Assembly (NCBI GenBank): GCA_002069855.1
Contig: MWCF01000014.1
Coordinates: 1 to 48,656, forward strand
Source of the DNA: Elusimicrobia bacterium ADurb.Bin231
GTDB taxonomy: Bacteria > Elusimicrobiota > UBA8919 > MWCF01
Direction: 5' to 3'
Length of the DNA: 48,656 nt
Shown here: one piece after another, positions 1-8,065 of the stretch
Position numbering within the stretch: the first letter of the stretch is position 1
How the letters are laid out: each line of letters opens with the position of its first letter
Notes under the pieces: generated by a model
What the model was told of the DNA's origin: nothing
Database searches by the model: none
Seen by the model: the letters and a program-made list of their open reading frames with translations, nothing else
Position numbers and translations under genes: made by a program

Positions 1-76
1 GTATAAGAATTAGGGGAACCTATGCGCAAAATCTATCGTTAACATTCGCAAAAAATAGTTTTTCAGCAAACCCTAT

Positions 77-104
77 TATAATTACTAATAGAATGCTATA
101 GCAT
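77..104 (+). promoter_or_regulatory. hsdM promoter -10 and 12-bp palindromic operator candidate
   Basis: A perfect -10 TATAAT lies at 77-82; I find no good -35. A perfect 12-bp palindrome, ATGCTATAGCAT, lies at 93-104, just downstream of the expected transcription start and 20 bases before the hsdM ATG. The downstream protein begins with an XRE-type helix-turn-helix, so the palindrome is a natural candidate for an autoregulatory operator, in the manner of controller proteins of restriction systems. The palindrome and -10 are read directly; the operator role is inferred. Confidence 0.45.
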
Positions 105-124
105 ATATATCATTGGAGGTTTTA

Positions 125-1933
125 ATGGATTTTAAGGATGTACCGGAAATAATAAGACAATTACGAAAAAAATTGAATTTGAGTCAAGAAGAGCTTGCTG
201 CTAAACTCGAAGTTTCATTTACAACCCTTAACCGCTGGGAAAACGGAAGAATTGAACCACGAGGAAAAGCAAAAAAGGCAATACTTAAATTAATTGAAGA
301 ATCTGACTTAAATTTTGATCAGGCAGATGAAGGCACTGATGCCGGCGCAATTAAAAGAATAAAAAGAGCAAATAAGGAAGATGTCTTGAGCACGAAATCA
401 ATGGAGCAGATGCTTTGGAATGCCGCTTGTTCCATAAGAGGCGAAAAAGATGCCCCGAAGTTCAAAGATTATATTCTACCGCTCGTTTTTATAAAACGGC
501 TTTCAGATGTTTTTGATGATGAAGTGAACCGGTATATTGAAAAATACGGCGATGAAGAAACCGCTTTATCGGTTATAGAAGCCGATAATTCTATTGTCAG
601 ATTTTATTTGCCGCCTGAAACACGATGGGGCGTTGTGTCCGGAAGGGTTCAATGCAACTGGCCCAAAGATAAAAAGCCTAAAACGCTTGGCGAGCAGATT
701 ACAATGACAATGCGTTCAATAGTTAAAGAAAATCCTAAACTCAGCGGCGTAATTGACATAGTTGACTACAATGAAACCAGAAACGGTGAGAGGGGAATAA
801 GCGATTCAGCATTATCCGGGATTATTGAGGCATTGTCAGACCCGCGGTACCGGCTGGGGCTTTATGATGTTGAGCCGGATTTTTTGGGACGGGCTTACGA
901 ATACCTTCTTAGAAAATTCGCAGAAGGACAGGGGCAGAGTGCCGGAGAGTTTTTTACGCCTACTGAAGTGGGCTGGCTTATGGCGTATATTATGCGCCCC
1001 AATCAGGGAGAAGAGGTTTACGACTATGCCTGCGGTTCTGCCGGTTTACTGATAAAATGCGAACTTGCCCTTCAGGAGCGGGAAATCAAGGTCAGACGCC
1101 CGCTAAGACTTTATGGACAGGAACTCACCGACTCCAGTTACGCTATTGCCAGAATGAATATGGTTATACACGATATGGAAGGCGAAATCGTGCGCGGCAA
1201 CTCAATGACTAATCCTAAGTTCAAGGAAGCAGATTCCGGCCTTAAAAAATTTGATATGGTTGTTGCCAATCCTATGTGGAATCAGCCGTTTGAACCGACA
1301 GTTTACGAAAATGATCCCTTTGACAGGTTCGAATCGCAGGGCGGCGCTACAGCGGGCAAAGCTGACTGGGCATGGCTCCAGCATACTGCGGCATCGTTGA
1401 AATCAAATGGCCGCGCAGCAGTAGTGCTTGATACCGGTGCCGTTACACGGGGTAGCGGTAGTAAAAATGAAGACAGGGAAAAAGCAATTAGAAAATGGTT
1501 TATTGACCATGACATTATCGAAAGTGTTATACTATTGCCCGACAATCTTTTTTATAATACACCCGCCGCAGGAATAATCATATTCCTTAACAAGAATAAA
1601 AACATTAAGCAAAAAAACAAGATAATCCTTATAAACGCAAGTCAGGAGTTCAAAAAAGGAAGACCCAAAAATTATCTGCCCGATGAAAGCATAAAAAAGA
1701 TTGCGCAGGCATTTATAAAAGGCGAGAATGTTGAAAAATTTGTCAAGGTGATAACAAAGGAAGAGGCAATAGAAAACGACTATAATATATCGCCTTCAAG
1801 GTACATTGATACCTCTCAAAAAGAAATTTATCGGTCTATCCCTGAAATCCTTAAAGAATTGGCAACGCTTGATAAAAAATCGAAAGAAGTTGATGAGGAA
1901 TTAAAGAAGATATTTGGGAAAATCAAATTCTGA
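125..1933 (+). CDS. hsdM: Type I restriction-modification DNA methyltransferase subunit HsdM with N-terminal XRE HTH
   Basis: N6-adenine methyltransferase and core subunit of a type I restriction-modification complex. I start it at ATG 125, because GGAGG at 115-119 sits five bases upstream; an in-frame TTG at 113 overlaps that site. The 602-residue product opens with an XRE-type helix-turn-helix (about residues 8-50, core LSQEELAAKLEVSFTTLNRW). The HsdM N-terminal helical domain follows, then the methylase fold with SAM motif DYACGSAG (about residue 299) and catalytic motif IV reading NPMW (about 381) instead of the usual NPPF/Y. The HTH is extra to the normal HsdM layout and suggests self-regulation with the palindrome at 93-104. 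hsdS follows 38 bases downstream. The family call is secure; the regulatory role of the HTH is inference. Confidence 0.95.
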   Translation: MDFKDVPEIIRQLRKKLNLSQEELAAKLEVSFTTLNRWENGRIEPRGKAKKAILKLIEESDLNFDQADEGTDAGAIKRIKRANKEDVLSTKSMEQMLWNAACSIRGEKDAPKFKDYILPLVFIKRLSDVFDDEVNRYIEKYGDEETALSVIEADNSIVRFYLPPETRWGVVSGRVQCNWPKDKKPKTLGEQITMTMRSIVKENPKLSGVIDIVDYNETRNGERGISDSALSGIIEALSDPRYRLGLYDVEPDFLGRAYEYLLRKFAEGQGQSAGEFFTPTEVGWLMAYIMRPNQGEEVYDYACGSAGLLIKCELALQEREIKVRRPLRLYGQELTDSSYAIARMNMVIHDMEGEIVRGNSMTNPKFKEADSGLKKFDMVVANPMWNQPFEPTVYENDPFDRFESQGGATAGKADWAWLQHTAASLKSNGRAAVVLDTGAVTRGSGSKNEDREKAIRKWFIDHDIIESVILLPDNLFYNTPAAGIIIFLNKNKNIKQKNKIILINASQEFKKGRPKNYLPDESIKKIAQAFIKGENVEKFVKVITKEEAIENDYNISPSRYIDTSQKEIYRSIPEILKELATLDKKSKEVDEELKKIFGKIKF

Positions 1934-1971
1934 CTGTGGTAGGAATTGTTTAAAAACCGTAAGGATAGGTA

Positions 1972-3150
1972 ATGAAAAGAGAAAAAAGAAAAAAGAGTTG
2001 GGAAAAAATAAATTTAGGACAGATAATAAACTTAAATTACGGAAAATCGTTGCCCAAAGAAGAACGTTTGCTCGGGAAACATCCTGTTTTTGGTTCTAAT
2101 GGAATTGTGGGTTATCACAATGAAGCATTAGTTAAAGGCCCTGGGATCATTGTCGGTCGAAAAGGTTCTTGTGGCGAAGTGCACTATTCGTCCGACGATT
2201 TTTGGCCTATAGATACCACATATTATGTTACGCTTCGTTCTAAGCAAAATTTAAGGTTTATATCATATTTATTATCTTCTCTGAATCTTTCAGCAAAAAA
2301 TTCCCATAGCACAATCCCAGGATTGAATCGCGAGAATGTTTATCAAATAGAATATAATTTACCATCTTTGCCAGAGCAGAAAAATATAGTGGCAGTATTG
2401 TATAAAATTCAGAAAGCGATTGAAATACAGGACGAGATAATAGAGAATACGCAGGAATTAAAAAAGTCAACGATGCAACACCTCTTTACATATGGAACCC
2501 GAGGAGAGAAAACAAAACAAACCGAAATCGGCGAGATGCCGGAGAATTGGGAAGTAGTCAACTTAAAAGATAAATTTATTTTTACAAGTAGACCTAAAGG
2601 ACTGAATTATGCGAATTATAGGGAAATTGCATTTGCCCCGATGGAACTAATTCCTAACAAAGCGGTTCATTTAAATAATTTTATTTTAAAGAAGCCGGAA
2701 AAGATTTCAAGCGGGATATATTTCGAACAGGGAGATTTACTCTTTTCTAAAATTACGCCATGCTTTGAAAATGGAAAACAATGTATAATAAGTTGCAACA
2801 TCCCTAATGGCTTTGGTATAGCTACAACAGAAGTTATACCCATTAAAGAAATGCCAAATATAAGCGATAAATATTTTCTTTTTTATTATTTGCTGAAACA
2901 TGATATTCGCTCTTTTATTACAAGCAAAATGGAAGGAGCAACTGGAAGGCAGCGTGTGCCTGCGCACATTATAAGGGAATTATCAATACCCTTTCCATGC
3001 TTGACAGAACAAAAAGAAATATCAGCAATTCTTTTAGCTTTAGATAAAAAAATAGAACTTCATAATTCGAAAAAAGTAAAAGTGCAAGAACTTTTTAATT
3101 CTATGCTTAATAAATTGATGGTAGGAGAAATTAAATTAAGTTATAAGTAA
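1972..3150 (+). CDS. hsdS: Type I restriction-modification specificity subunit HsdS
   Basis: The DNA-recognition subunit that directs HsdM and HsdR to a bipartite site. The 392-residue protein shows the classic twofold layout. TRD1 (about residues 8-125) ends in a conserved region starting LPEQKNI with a long helix (about 130-170). TRD2 (about 190-340) ends in the matching LTEQKEI helix (about 345-390). AAGGATAGG lies just before ATG 1972. It is markedly more AT-rich than hsdM, as is usual for exchangeable specificity genes. The two target domains differ from each other, so the recognition site should have two different half-sites; the sequence cannot be read from the protein. Confidence 0.93.
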   Translation: MKREKRKKSWEKINLGQIINLNYGKSLPKEERLLGKHPVFGSNGIVGYHNEALVKGPGIIVGRKGSCGEVHYSSDDFWPIDTTYYVTLRSKQNLRFISYLLSSLNLSAKNSHSTIPGLNRENVYQIEYNLPSLPEQKNIVAVLYKIQKAIEIQDEIIENTQELKKSTMQHLFTYGTRGEKTKQTEIGEMPENWEVVNLKDKFIFTSRPKGLNYANYREIAFAPMELIPNKAVHLNNFILKKPEKISSGIYFEQGDLLFSKITPCFENGKQCIISCNIPNGFGIATTEVIPIKEMPNISDKYFLFYYLLKHDIRSFITSKMEGATGRQRVPAHIIRELSIPFPCLTEQKEISAILLALDKKIELHNSKKVKVQELFNSMLNKLMVGEIKLSYK

Positions 3151-3177
3151 AAATTCTACGAGAATAGGCAAAAAAAT

Positions 3178-3888
3178 ATGGTAATCAATGCAATATGTTC
3201 TAATGAATCTAATATACTCATAATAACAAACGGTTGTTGGAAAAAAATTGGTAAGTTTGTTTTTCTTAATAACGGCATAAGTTATGTTTTTCCAGTATTA
3301 GATACAACTGGTGTATTAACAGAATCTATTTGTTCAAGAAAAACTACTGATATTCAAGAGATAAAGTTGCTAAAGAGAGGCAAAATTACAAAAGAGACGG
3401 TTAAATTTACATATCATGATGATGGAAATGTGCATTTTTCAATGGACGATAAAATACGCACAGAAATAAAATTAAAAACAAACCCATTAGAAAATGTAAA
3501 TAGACATCTTTTTTCATGTGTGTATTCTAATTTTAATGTAAATAAATCAAAGGACAGTAAATTTGTCTCTTATTCAAAAAAGGCTTTTAGAATCAATTTT
3601 TCCGATAAAGTACCACAAACGTTTGAATTGTCATTTTATTCAATAGAACTACCTCATAAGATGCAACCAAATGAATGTATATTTGTCTCTCCGGATAGAA
3701 AAAGAAAGATAAAAATTAGATATGATCCAATAATATCACCACTACATAATAAAGATAGAACAACATTCATTTTTCTTGGAGGATTTAAAATTGAAGCTAA
3801 TGAAATTAGATTTTTGTCAGCCATGTATCCTTCAGGAGAATATAAATCACTATCTAAATTGATAGGAACTGTTGACTTGAATATTTAG
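3178..3888 (+). CDS. Hypothetical protein embedded between hsdS and hsdR
   Basis: I do not recognise this 236-residue protein. It starts 27 bases after hsdS, with no strong ribosome binding site, and is very AT-rich with many Asn, Lys, Ile and Ser codons, more extreme than hsdM or hsdR. No signal peptide, membrane helix, nuclease motif or nucleotide-binding motif is visible. Alternating hydrophobic and polar residues suggest a mainly beta fold. Unrelated cargo genes between hsdS and hsdR are common in type I loci and are often accessory defence genes, so a defence or anti-restriction role is possible but unsupported. Confidence refers to it being a real gene. Confidence 0.7.
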   Translation: MVINAICSNESNILIITNGCWKKIGKFVFLNNGISYVFPVLDTTGVLTESICSRKTTDIQEIKLLKRGKITKETVKFTYHDDGNVHFSMDDKIRTEIKLKTNPLENVNRHLFSCVYSNFNVNKSKDSKFVSYSKKAFRINFSDKVPQTFELSFYSIELPHKMQPNECIFVSPDRKRKIKIRYDPIISPLHNKDRTTFIFLGGFKIEANEIRFLSAMYPSGEYKSLSKLIGTVDLNI

Positions 3889-3944
3889 TTGTTTTGATAT
3901 GTTGTTGAATCCAGAGAGTATAGATTAAAGTAATTTATGTGTGA

Positions 3945-4043
3945 GGGAATGAAACCGTTACAAATTGTAACGGTCCGGAAGTGCCGGTGCCTGATGGCAA
4001 GATGCATATTACGGACATAGCCGATATGGAGACGATGTTCTAA
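3945..4043 (+). pseudogene. Short GC-richer coding remnant with a 21-bp inverted repeat
   Basis: Between the unknown ORF and hsdR lies a 32-codon open frame without a start. It ends GKMHITDIADMETMF and then TAA at 4041. Its base composition is richer in G+C than the flanks and it reads like the C-terminal tail of a lost protein. Its upstream part contains a perfect inverted repeat at 3954-3974 (arms ACCGTTACAA and TTGTAACGGT around a single A). I cannot name the parent gene. It may mark an old insertion or deletion in the restriction locus. Confidence 0.35.
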
Positions 4044-4084
4044 AAAACATATTCCTTTTGAATAGATCTATGGATGAGGTAAAT

Positions 4085-7000
4085 ATGTCAGGTAATTTAG
4101 GAAGTGAAAGCAAAACAGTTCAAAAGCCGCTGATAAAATACTCCGAAGAAATCGGGTGGAGTTATGTGCCGCAGGCTGATGCCGTTTCGTTAAGGCAGGG
4201 AGAGAGCGGGCTGTTGTTTTATCGTGTGCTTTCGGAAAAACTTATTCAATTGAATCCCGGTTTGATAACCGCCGAAAATGTCAATGAAGTAATCCAGAAA
4301 ATAGAATCTGTCAGTAATTCCATTGAAGGCAATTCTGAAATTCTTGCGTGGCAGCGCGGCGAAAAAAGCATTTATGACCATAAAGAAAAATGCCAGCGAA
4401 ATGTTGCGCTGATAGATTTTACCGAGTTGTCAAATAATACTTTACAGCTGACTGATGAATGGCAGTACAGCAATGGTAAAGAGACAAATAGGGCAGATGT
4501 GATGTTTCTGATAAACGGTATTCCGGTCGCAATTGTTGAAACAAAAAGCGCAAAGAAGGAAAAAGGTATTGAAGAAGGACTTACGCAGATAAGGGAATAT
4601 CATCATGAGACGCCTGAGATGCTTACAACGCCTCAGGTTTTTGACATAACTCATATTCTCGATTTTTATTACGGCGTTACTTGGAACCTTGAACGAAAAG
4701 GGCTTTTTAGATGGAAGGATGCAGATAAAGACAATTTTGAGAAAAAAATAAAACAGTTCTTTGAACCGGTCCGTTTTCTGAAAATGCTCAAGGAATGGAT
4801 ACTGTTTTATGTAAAGGATGATGAACTGCGGAAAACAATCCTGATGCAGCACCAGTCGCGGGCGATTGAAAAGATAGTTTCAAGATGCGCTGATAAAAGA
4901 AAGAGAACCGGTCTTATATGGCATACCCAGGGCTCCGGTAAAACATTTACAATGATAACGGCGGCTCGCCAGATACTTGAAAGGAAAGAATTTTTCGGCA
5001 AGCCGACTGTAATCCTTATGATTGATAGGAACGAACTTGAAGGTCAACTTGCTGGTTGGGTAGAACGGATACTTGGCGAACTCCGGACTGTTGATATAAA
5101 AATTGAATATGCTACAAGCAAAGCCCGGTTGCGGGAAATATTGAAATCAGATTTTCGCGGTCTGGTTGTCTCGATGATTCATAAATTTGAAGGCATCCCA
5201 AAGGATATTAATACAAGGGACAACATTTATGTTTTAATTGACGAAGCACACAGGTCTGTCGGCGGCGACCTCGGAAATTTCCTTACCGGCGCTTTACCAA
5301 AAGCTACTCTTATAGGTTTTACGGGTACTCCAATTGATAAAACTGCGTATGGCAAGGGCACATTTAAGGTCTTTGGCAAGGAAGATGACAAGGGTTATCT
5401 TGATAAGTACTCAATTTCTGAGTCCATAGAAGATGGGACAACTGTTCCATTGAAATATACTCTTGCTTCAAATGAAATAAGAGTGCCCAAAGAAATGCTG
5501 GAAGACGAGTTTTTCAAACTCGTCGAGTCGGAAGGTGTCAGCGATATAGATGATTTGAACGAAATCCTTGACAGGGCTGTTAAACTAAAGACATTTTTAA
5601 AATCCTATGATAGAGTAAAAGAAGTTGCCCTGTTTGTAGCAAATCATTTTAAGGAGAGCGTTGAACCGCTTGGTTATAAGGCATTTCTGGTAGGGGTTGA
5701 CCGTGAAGCGTGCGCTCTGTACAAGGAAGAGCTTGATAAGCTTTTGCCGCCGGAATATTCTGAGACAATTTATTCACCGGCCCAACATGACAGCGAAAAA
5801 TATCCGCTGGTTTATAAGCATCAAGTGGCTGAAAAAGATGAAAAAAATTATAAAAAACTATTTATCAAACAAGATAAATTGCCTAAGATATTTATAGTTA
5901 CAGACAAACTTCTTACCGGCTACGATGCCCCTGTGTTATATTGTATGTATCTGGACAAACCGATGCGCGACCATGTTCTGCTTCAGGCAATAGCAAGGGT
6001 AAACAGGCCTTACGAGCAGGCAGGGGATATTAAAAAACAATGCGGGTTGGTTGTAGATTTTGTCGGAATCTTCGAGAAACTTGAGAAAGCTCTGGCATTT
6101 GACTCTGATGTTGTTAAAGGGGTAATTGAGAATATTGATTTGGTCTTATTCAGATTTAAAGAGTTGATAACAAAAGAGGCAAAGAAGTACCTTGAGTTAT
6201 TTAAGTCCCCGATTAATGACAAGGCAGTGGAAAAAGCTGTAGATGCTTTTGCGAATAAGGTTGACAGGGAAAAATTTTATAAGTTTTATAAAGAGGTGGA
6301 GGCATTATACGAAATTCTTTCACCTTCTGCCGAATTAAGGGATTATATTAATGATATGAGAAATCTTGCAGTCTTGTATCAAATAATAAGAAATGCGTAC
6401 AGAGACAAAACATTTTTGTTCGGTGATGTCGCGAAAAAGACAGAAATGCTTATGAGAGAGCGTATCGAATCTTATGGATTAAATGGTATGACAAATGTAG
6501 TTAAAATAGATGAAAACACATTAAGAACAATAAAAGTAAAATATTCATCCGATAATAGCAAGGTAATAAACCTAATTAACAGCATAAATAAGATGATAAA
6601 TGAAGAAGGTGGGAGCACACCATACCTTAAGTCAATAGGAGAACGAGCGGAAGCGATAAGAGACGCTTATGATGACAGACAGGTTACTACGCAAGAAGCT
6701 CTTAATATCATTGAAGGTCTTGTAAGTGAAATAAATGAAGCGAGAGAAACGCAGAACGATATGAAGTTCGATATTAACACATTTACGATATTCTGGACAT
6801 TAAAGCAGGAAAAAATAAAAGAGCCGGATGTCCAGGCACAGGCTATTAACTCGCTGTTTTTGAGATTCCCGCATTTCGAGTATAACGCTGAAGAATTAAG
6901 GCAGTTGAAAGCTGAACTTTATAAACTTCTATTGCCGGTTACCGGTAAAGACGGTATGATATCATTAGTAGAAAAACTTTTAAGGATTGAAAGAAAATGA
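4085..7000 (+). CDS. hsdR: Type I restriction endonuclease subunit HsdR
   Basis: ATP-dependent translocase and nuclease of the type I complex. ATG 4085 is chosen because GAGG at 4076-4079 is five bases upstream; in-frame TTG 4058 and ATG 4070 lack one. The product is 971 residues, normal for HsdR. The N-terminal PD-(D/E)xK nuclease shows ADVMFLINGIPVAIVETKSA with Asp, Glu and Lys in the expected order. Superfamily 2 helicase motifs follow: Walker A TQGSGKT (about residue 278), DEAH box LIDEAHRS (about 384), FTGTP (about 411), and a late motif with QAIARVNRP. The C-terminal helical region binds HsdM. It looks intact, so the locus should be able to restrict. The next gene overlaps it by ATGA. 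Confidence 0.95.
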   Translation: MSGNLGSESKTVQKPLIKYSEEIGWSYVPQADAVSLRQGESGLLFYRVLSEKLIQLNPGLITAENVNEVIQKIESVSNSIEGNSEILAWQRGEKSIYDHKEKCQRNVALIDFTELSNNTLQLTDEWQYSNGKETNRADVMFLINGIPVAIVETKSAKKEKGIEEGLTQIREYHHETPEMLTTPQVFDITHILDFYYGVTWNLERKGLFRWKDADKDNFEKKIKQFFEPVRFLKMLKEWILFYVKDDELRKTILMQHQSRAIEKIVSRCADKRKRTGLIWHTQGSGKTFTMITAARQILERKEFFGKPTVILMIDRNELEGQLAGWVERILGELRTVDIKIEYATSKARLREILKSDFRGLVVSMIHKFEGIPKDINTRDNIYVLIDEAHRSVGGDLGNFLTGALPKATLIGFTGTPIDKTAYGKGTFKVFGKEDDKGYLDKYSISESIEDGTTVPLKYTLASNEIRVPKEMLEDEFFKLVESEGVSDIDDLNEILDRAVKLKTFLKSYDRVKEVALFVANHFKESVEPLGYKAFLVGVDREACALYKEELDKLLPPEYSETIYSPAQHDSEKYPLVYKHQVAEKDEKNYKKLFIKQDKLPKIFIVTDKLLTGYDAPVLYCMYLDKPMRDHVLLQAIARVNRPYEQAGDIKKQCGLVVDFVGIFEKLEKALAFDSDVVKGVIENIDLVLFRFKELITKEAKKYLELFKSPINDKAVEKAVDAFANKVDREKFYKFYKEVEALYEILSPSAELRDYINDMRNLAVLYQIIRNAYRDKTFLFGDVAKKTEMLMRERIESYGLNGMTNVVKIDENTLRTIKVKYSSDNSKVINLINSINKMINEEGGSTPYLKSIGERAEAIRDAYDDRQVTTQEALNIIEGLVSEINEARETQNDMKFDINTFTIFWTLKQEKIKEPDVQAQAINSLFLRFPHFEYNAEELRQLKAELYKLLLPVTGKDGMISLVEKLLRIERK

Positions 7001-7326
7001 AAAAAATAATATCTAAAAAGAAAAAATCCTTCAAAACTGAAAACCAGATGAAAGAAGAAATCAAATGCTGGGCTAAGGAACTTAAAGTAAAACCAACACA
7101 AATACGAATCCAGAAAATGAAAAACAAATGGGCGTCATGTTCGGCAAAGGGTTGGGTGAGCTTTAATAGTAACCTTTTGAGAGCATCAAAAAGTTTTCGG
7201 AAATATGTTATTGTGCATGAGCTCCTTCATTTAATTGTTCCGAATCACGGGAAACTTTTCAAAACCATGATGGATATATATATCCCGCAGGGAAAGGAGT
7301 TATCTTCAAAATGCCCATCAATATAG
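6997..7326 (+). CDS. Short YgjP/SprT-like zinc metallopeptidase (DUF45)
   Basis: A 109-residue protein overlapping the hsdR stop by ATGA, so it is probably co-translated. It contains the zinc-site helix HELLH followed by a third ligand in NHGKLF, and the family signature KWASCSAKGWVSFN upstream, all typical of YgjP/DUF45 peptidases. Full-length YgjP proteins are about twice as long; this is the compact form often found directly behind hsdR. The substrate is unknown, and a role in modulating the restriction complex is only suggested by position. Confidence 0.8.
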   Translation: MKKIISKKKKSFKTENQMKEEIKCWAKELKVKPTQIRIQKMKNKWASCSAKGWVSFNSNLLRASKSFRKYVIVHELLHLIVPNHGKLFKTMMDIYIPQGKELSSKCPSI

Positions 7327-7337
7327 GAATAAAGCGC

Positions 7338-7457
7338 ATGGATACAAAACAATATCAAGCCGGTTTGGTGACTAAATTTAAAGAGATATTTCATAGTGAT
7401 GAAGTCAAATCTGAGTGGTCTGCATTTAAGCAGGGAGCAATTCGAGATAGGTCTTAA
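7338..7457 (+). pseudogene. Truncated ORF behind the restriction locus
   Basis: A 39-codon frame beginning MDTKQYQAGLVTKFKEIF and stopping at 7455-7457. It reads like the N-terminus of a larger protein cut off by a stop, and the sequence beyond does not continue it in another obvious frame. I believe it is a remnant of an accessory gene that travels with type I loci, but I cannot name the family with confidence. Confidence 0.4.
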
Positions 7458-7514
7458 TGAAACCTCACGCCAGGGAAATTTAATCAAAAAGAATACAGAA
7501 CAAATTTTGCTTAA

Positions 7515-7622
7515 ATGAAAATAATTTATATTACGGATTTACACGGCAACAAATGGAAGTACGAACAATTATATGAACCGGCACTTTTTTTCAAGCCAAA
7601 TATAATGGGATATATACAATAG
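7515..7622 (+). pseudogene. N-terminal fragment of a metallophosphoesterase
   Basis: A 35-codon frame starting MKIIYITDLHGNKWKYEQL. The YITDLHGN segment is the first metal-binding motif (Asp-x-His) of calcineurin-like phosphoesterases. The frame then degenerates and ends at TAG 7620. The remaining metal motifs (GDxxD, GNHE, GHxH) are absent downstream, so this is a truncated remnant. Confidence 0.5.
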
Positions 7623-7623
7623 G

Positions 7624-7799
7624 TATAACGGTGACGATGCCGGTATTGTTGGTATTGAGGCAAAACAAAACTGGGTAAGGAGAAACAAAAGCAGATAAGA
7701 GCAAGATTTAGAGTAGGAAATGGCACTTATCATGTGGGGCAGCGTGGCAATAACCGCGCGAAAATATACAACAATGACAAAGATTGGAGAAAAAGGTAA
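7624..7799 (+). pseudogene. Frameshifted coding remnant, family unknown
   Basis: Two overlapping frames read as one protein with a frameshift near 7690. The first (7624-7698) gives YNGDDAGIVGIEAKQNW; the second (7689-7799) gives IRARFRVGNGTYHVGQRG and runs on to TAA at 7797. The amino-acid content looks like genuine coding sequence. I do not recognise the parent. With the two fragments before it, this makes a graveyard of broken genes between the restriction locus and the glnA control region. Confidence 0.35.
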
Positions 7800-7906
7800 A
7801 AAGACATTCAAAATTGCTGTAATAAAATAAAATCGTAAACAAAATAGCGCGTCTGCATGTAAATAGGTTATGCGTCGCCGAAAAAAATCAATCAATGCGA
7901 ATTTCC

Positions 7907-7934
7907 TTGACATTGTTTTTTTTAAAAGTATAAT
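7907..7934 (+). promoter_or_regulatory. Consensus sigma-70 promoter of the glnA leader RNA
   Basis: TTGACA at 7907-7912 and TATAAT at 7929-7934 with a 16-base spacer that is mostly T and A. Both hexamers match the consensus exactly. Transcription should start near 7941, directly before the hexaloop leader. Confidence 0.85.
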
Positions 7935-7940
7935 ATTCAC

Positions 7941-7998
7941 AAATGACAGGGACAAAGAAGTCCTAACAGGCATGGGTGCCTTAGGGGCTTTTTTTTTT
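7941..7998 (+). ncRNA. ANTAR-type dual-hexaloop antitermination leader with intrinsic terminator
   Basis: The leader can fold two ways. Hairpin P1 has stem GGAC (7950-7953) with GTCC (7960-7963) and the six-base loop AAAGAA. Hairpin P2 has stem AGGC (7968-7971) with GCCT (7978-7981) and the six-base loop ATGGGT. Both loops have A at position 1 and G at position 4, the signature of RNA targets of ANTAR-domain antiterminators such as EutV and NasR. Alternatively AAGTCCTAA (7958-7966) pairs with TTAGGGGCTT (7981-7990, one G bulged), extending P2 into a strong terminator followed by a T run at 7989-7998. The terminator uses the 3' arm of P1, so P1 and the full terminator exclude each other. The gene downstream is glnA, a known type of ANTAR target. 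No ANTAR protein is encoded in this window. The folding is by eye. Confidence 0.7.
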
Positions 7999-8000
7999 AT

Positions 8001-8045
8001 GGACAAGGATGTCTTCAATTTCATATTGGAAGTTGAAGATTTTTA
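8001..8045 (+). terminator. Second hairpin pair and terminator-like stem before glnA
   Basis: Directly after the first terminator, GGAC/GTCT (8001-8004 with 8011-8014) can close another six-base loop, AAGGAT, again with A1 and G4. The next hairpin, TCTTCAA (8012-8018) with TTGAAGA (8033-8039), is followed by ATTTTTATTT and looks like a weak intrinsic terminator. Its 5' arm overlaps the 3' arm of the small hairpin. Its own apical loop does not have the A1/G4 pattern. It may be a degenerate second copy of the control element. Confidence 0.35.
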
Positions 8046-8065
8046 TTTCTATTAAATTCGGTATG

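Noticed and set aside
113-124. TTG start at 113 for hsdM
   Set aside because: It overlaps the GGAGG that is correctly spaced for ATG 125.
4442-4852. 136-codon reverse-strand frame within hsdR
   Set aside because: Composition is that of an antisense shadow of a conserved gene, with no ribosome site or family match.
7941-7998. Glutamine riboswitch (glnA or downstream-peptide motif)
   Set aside because: The conserved core of those aptamers is not present; paired A1/G4 hexaloops explain the leader better.
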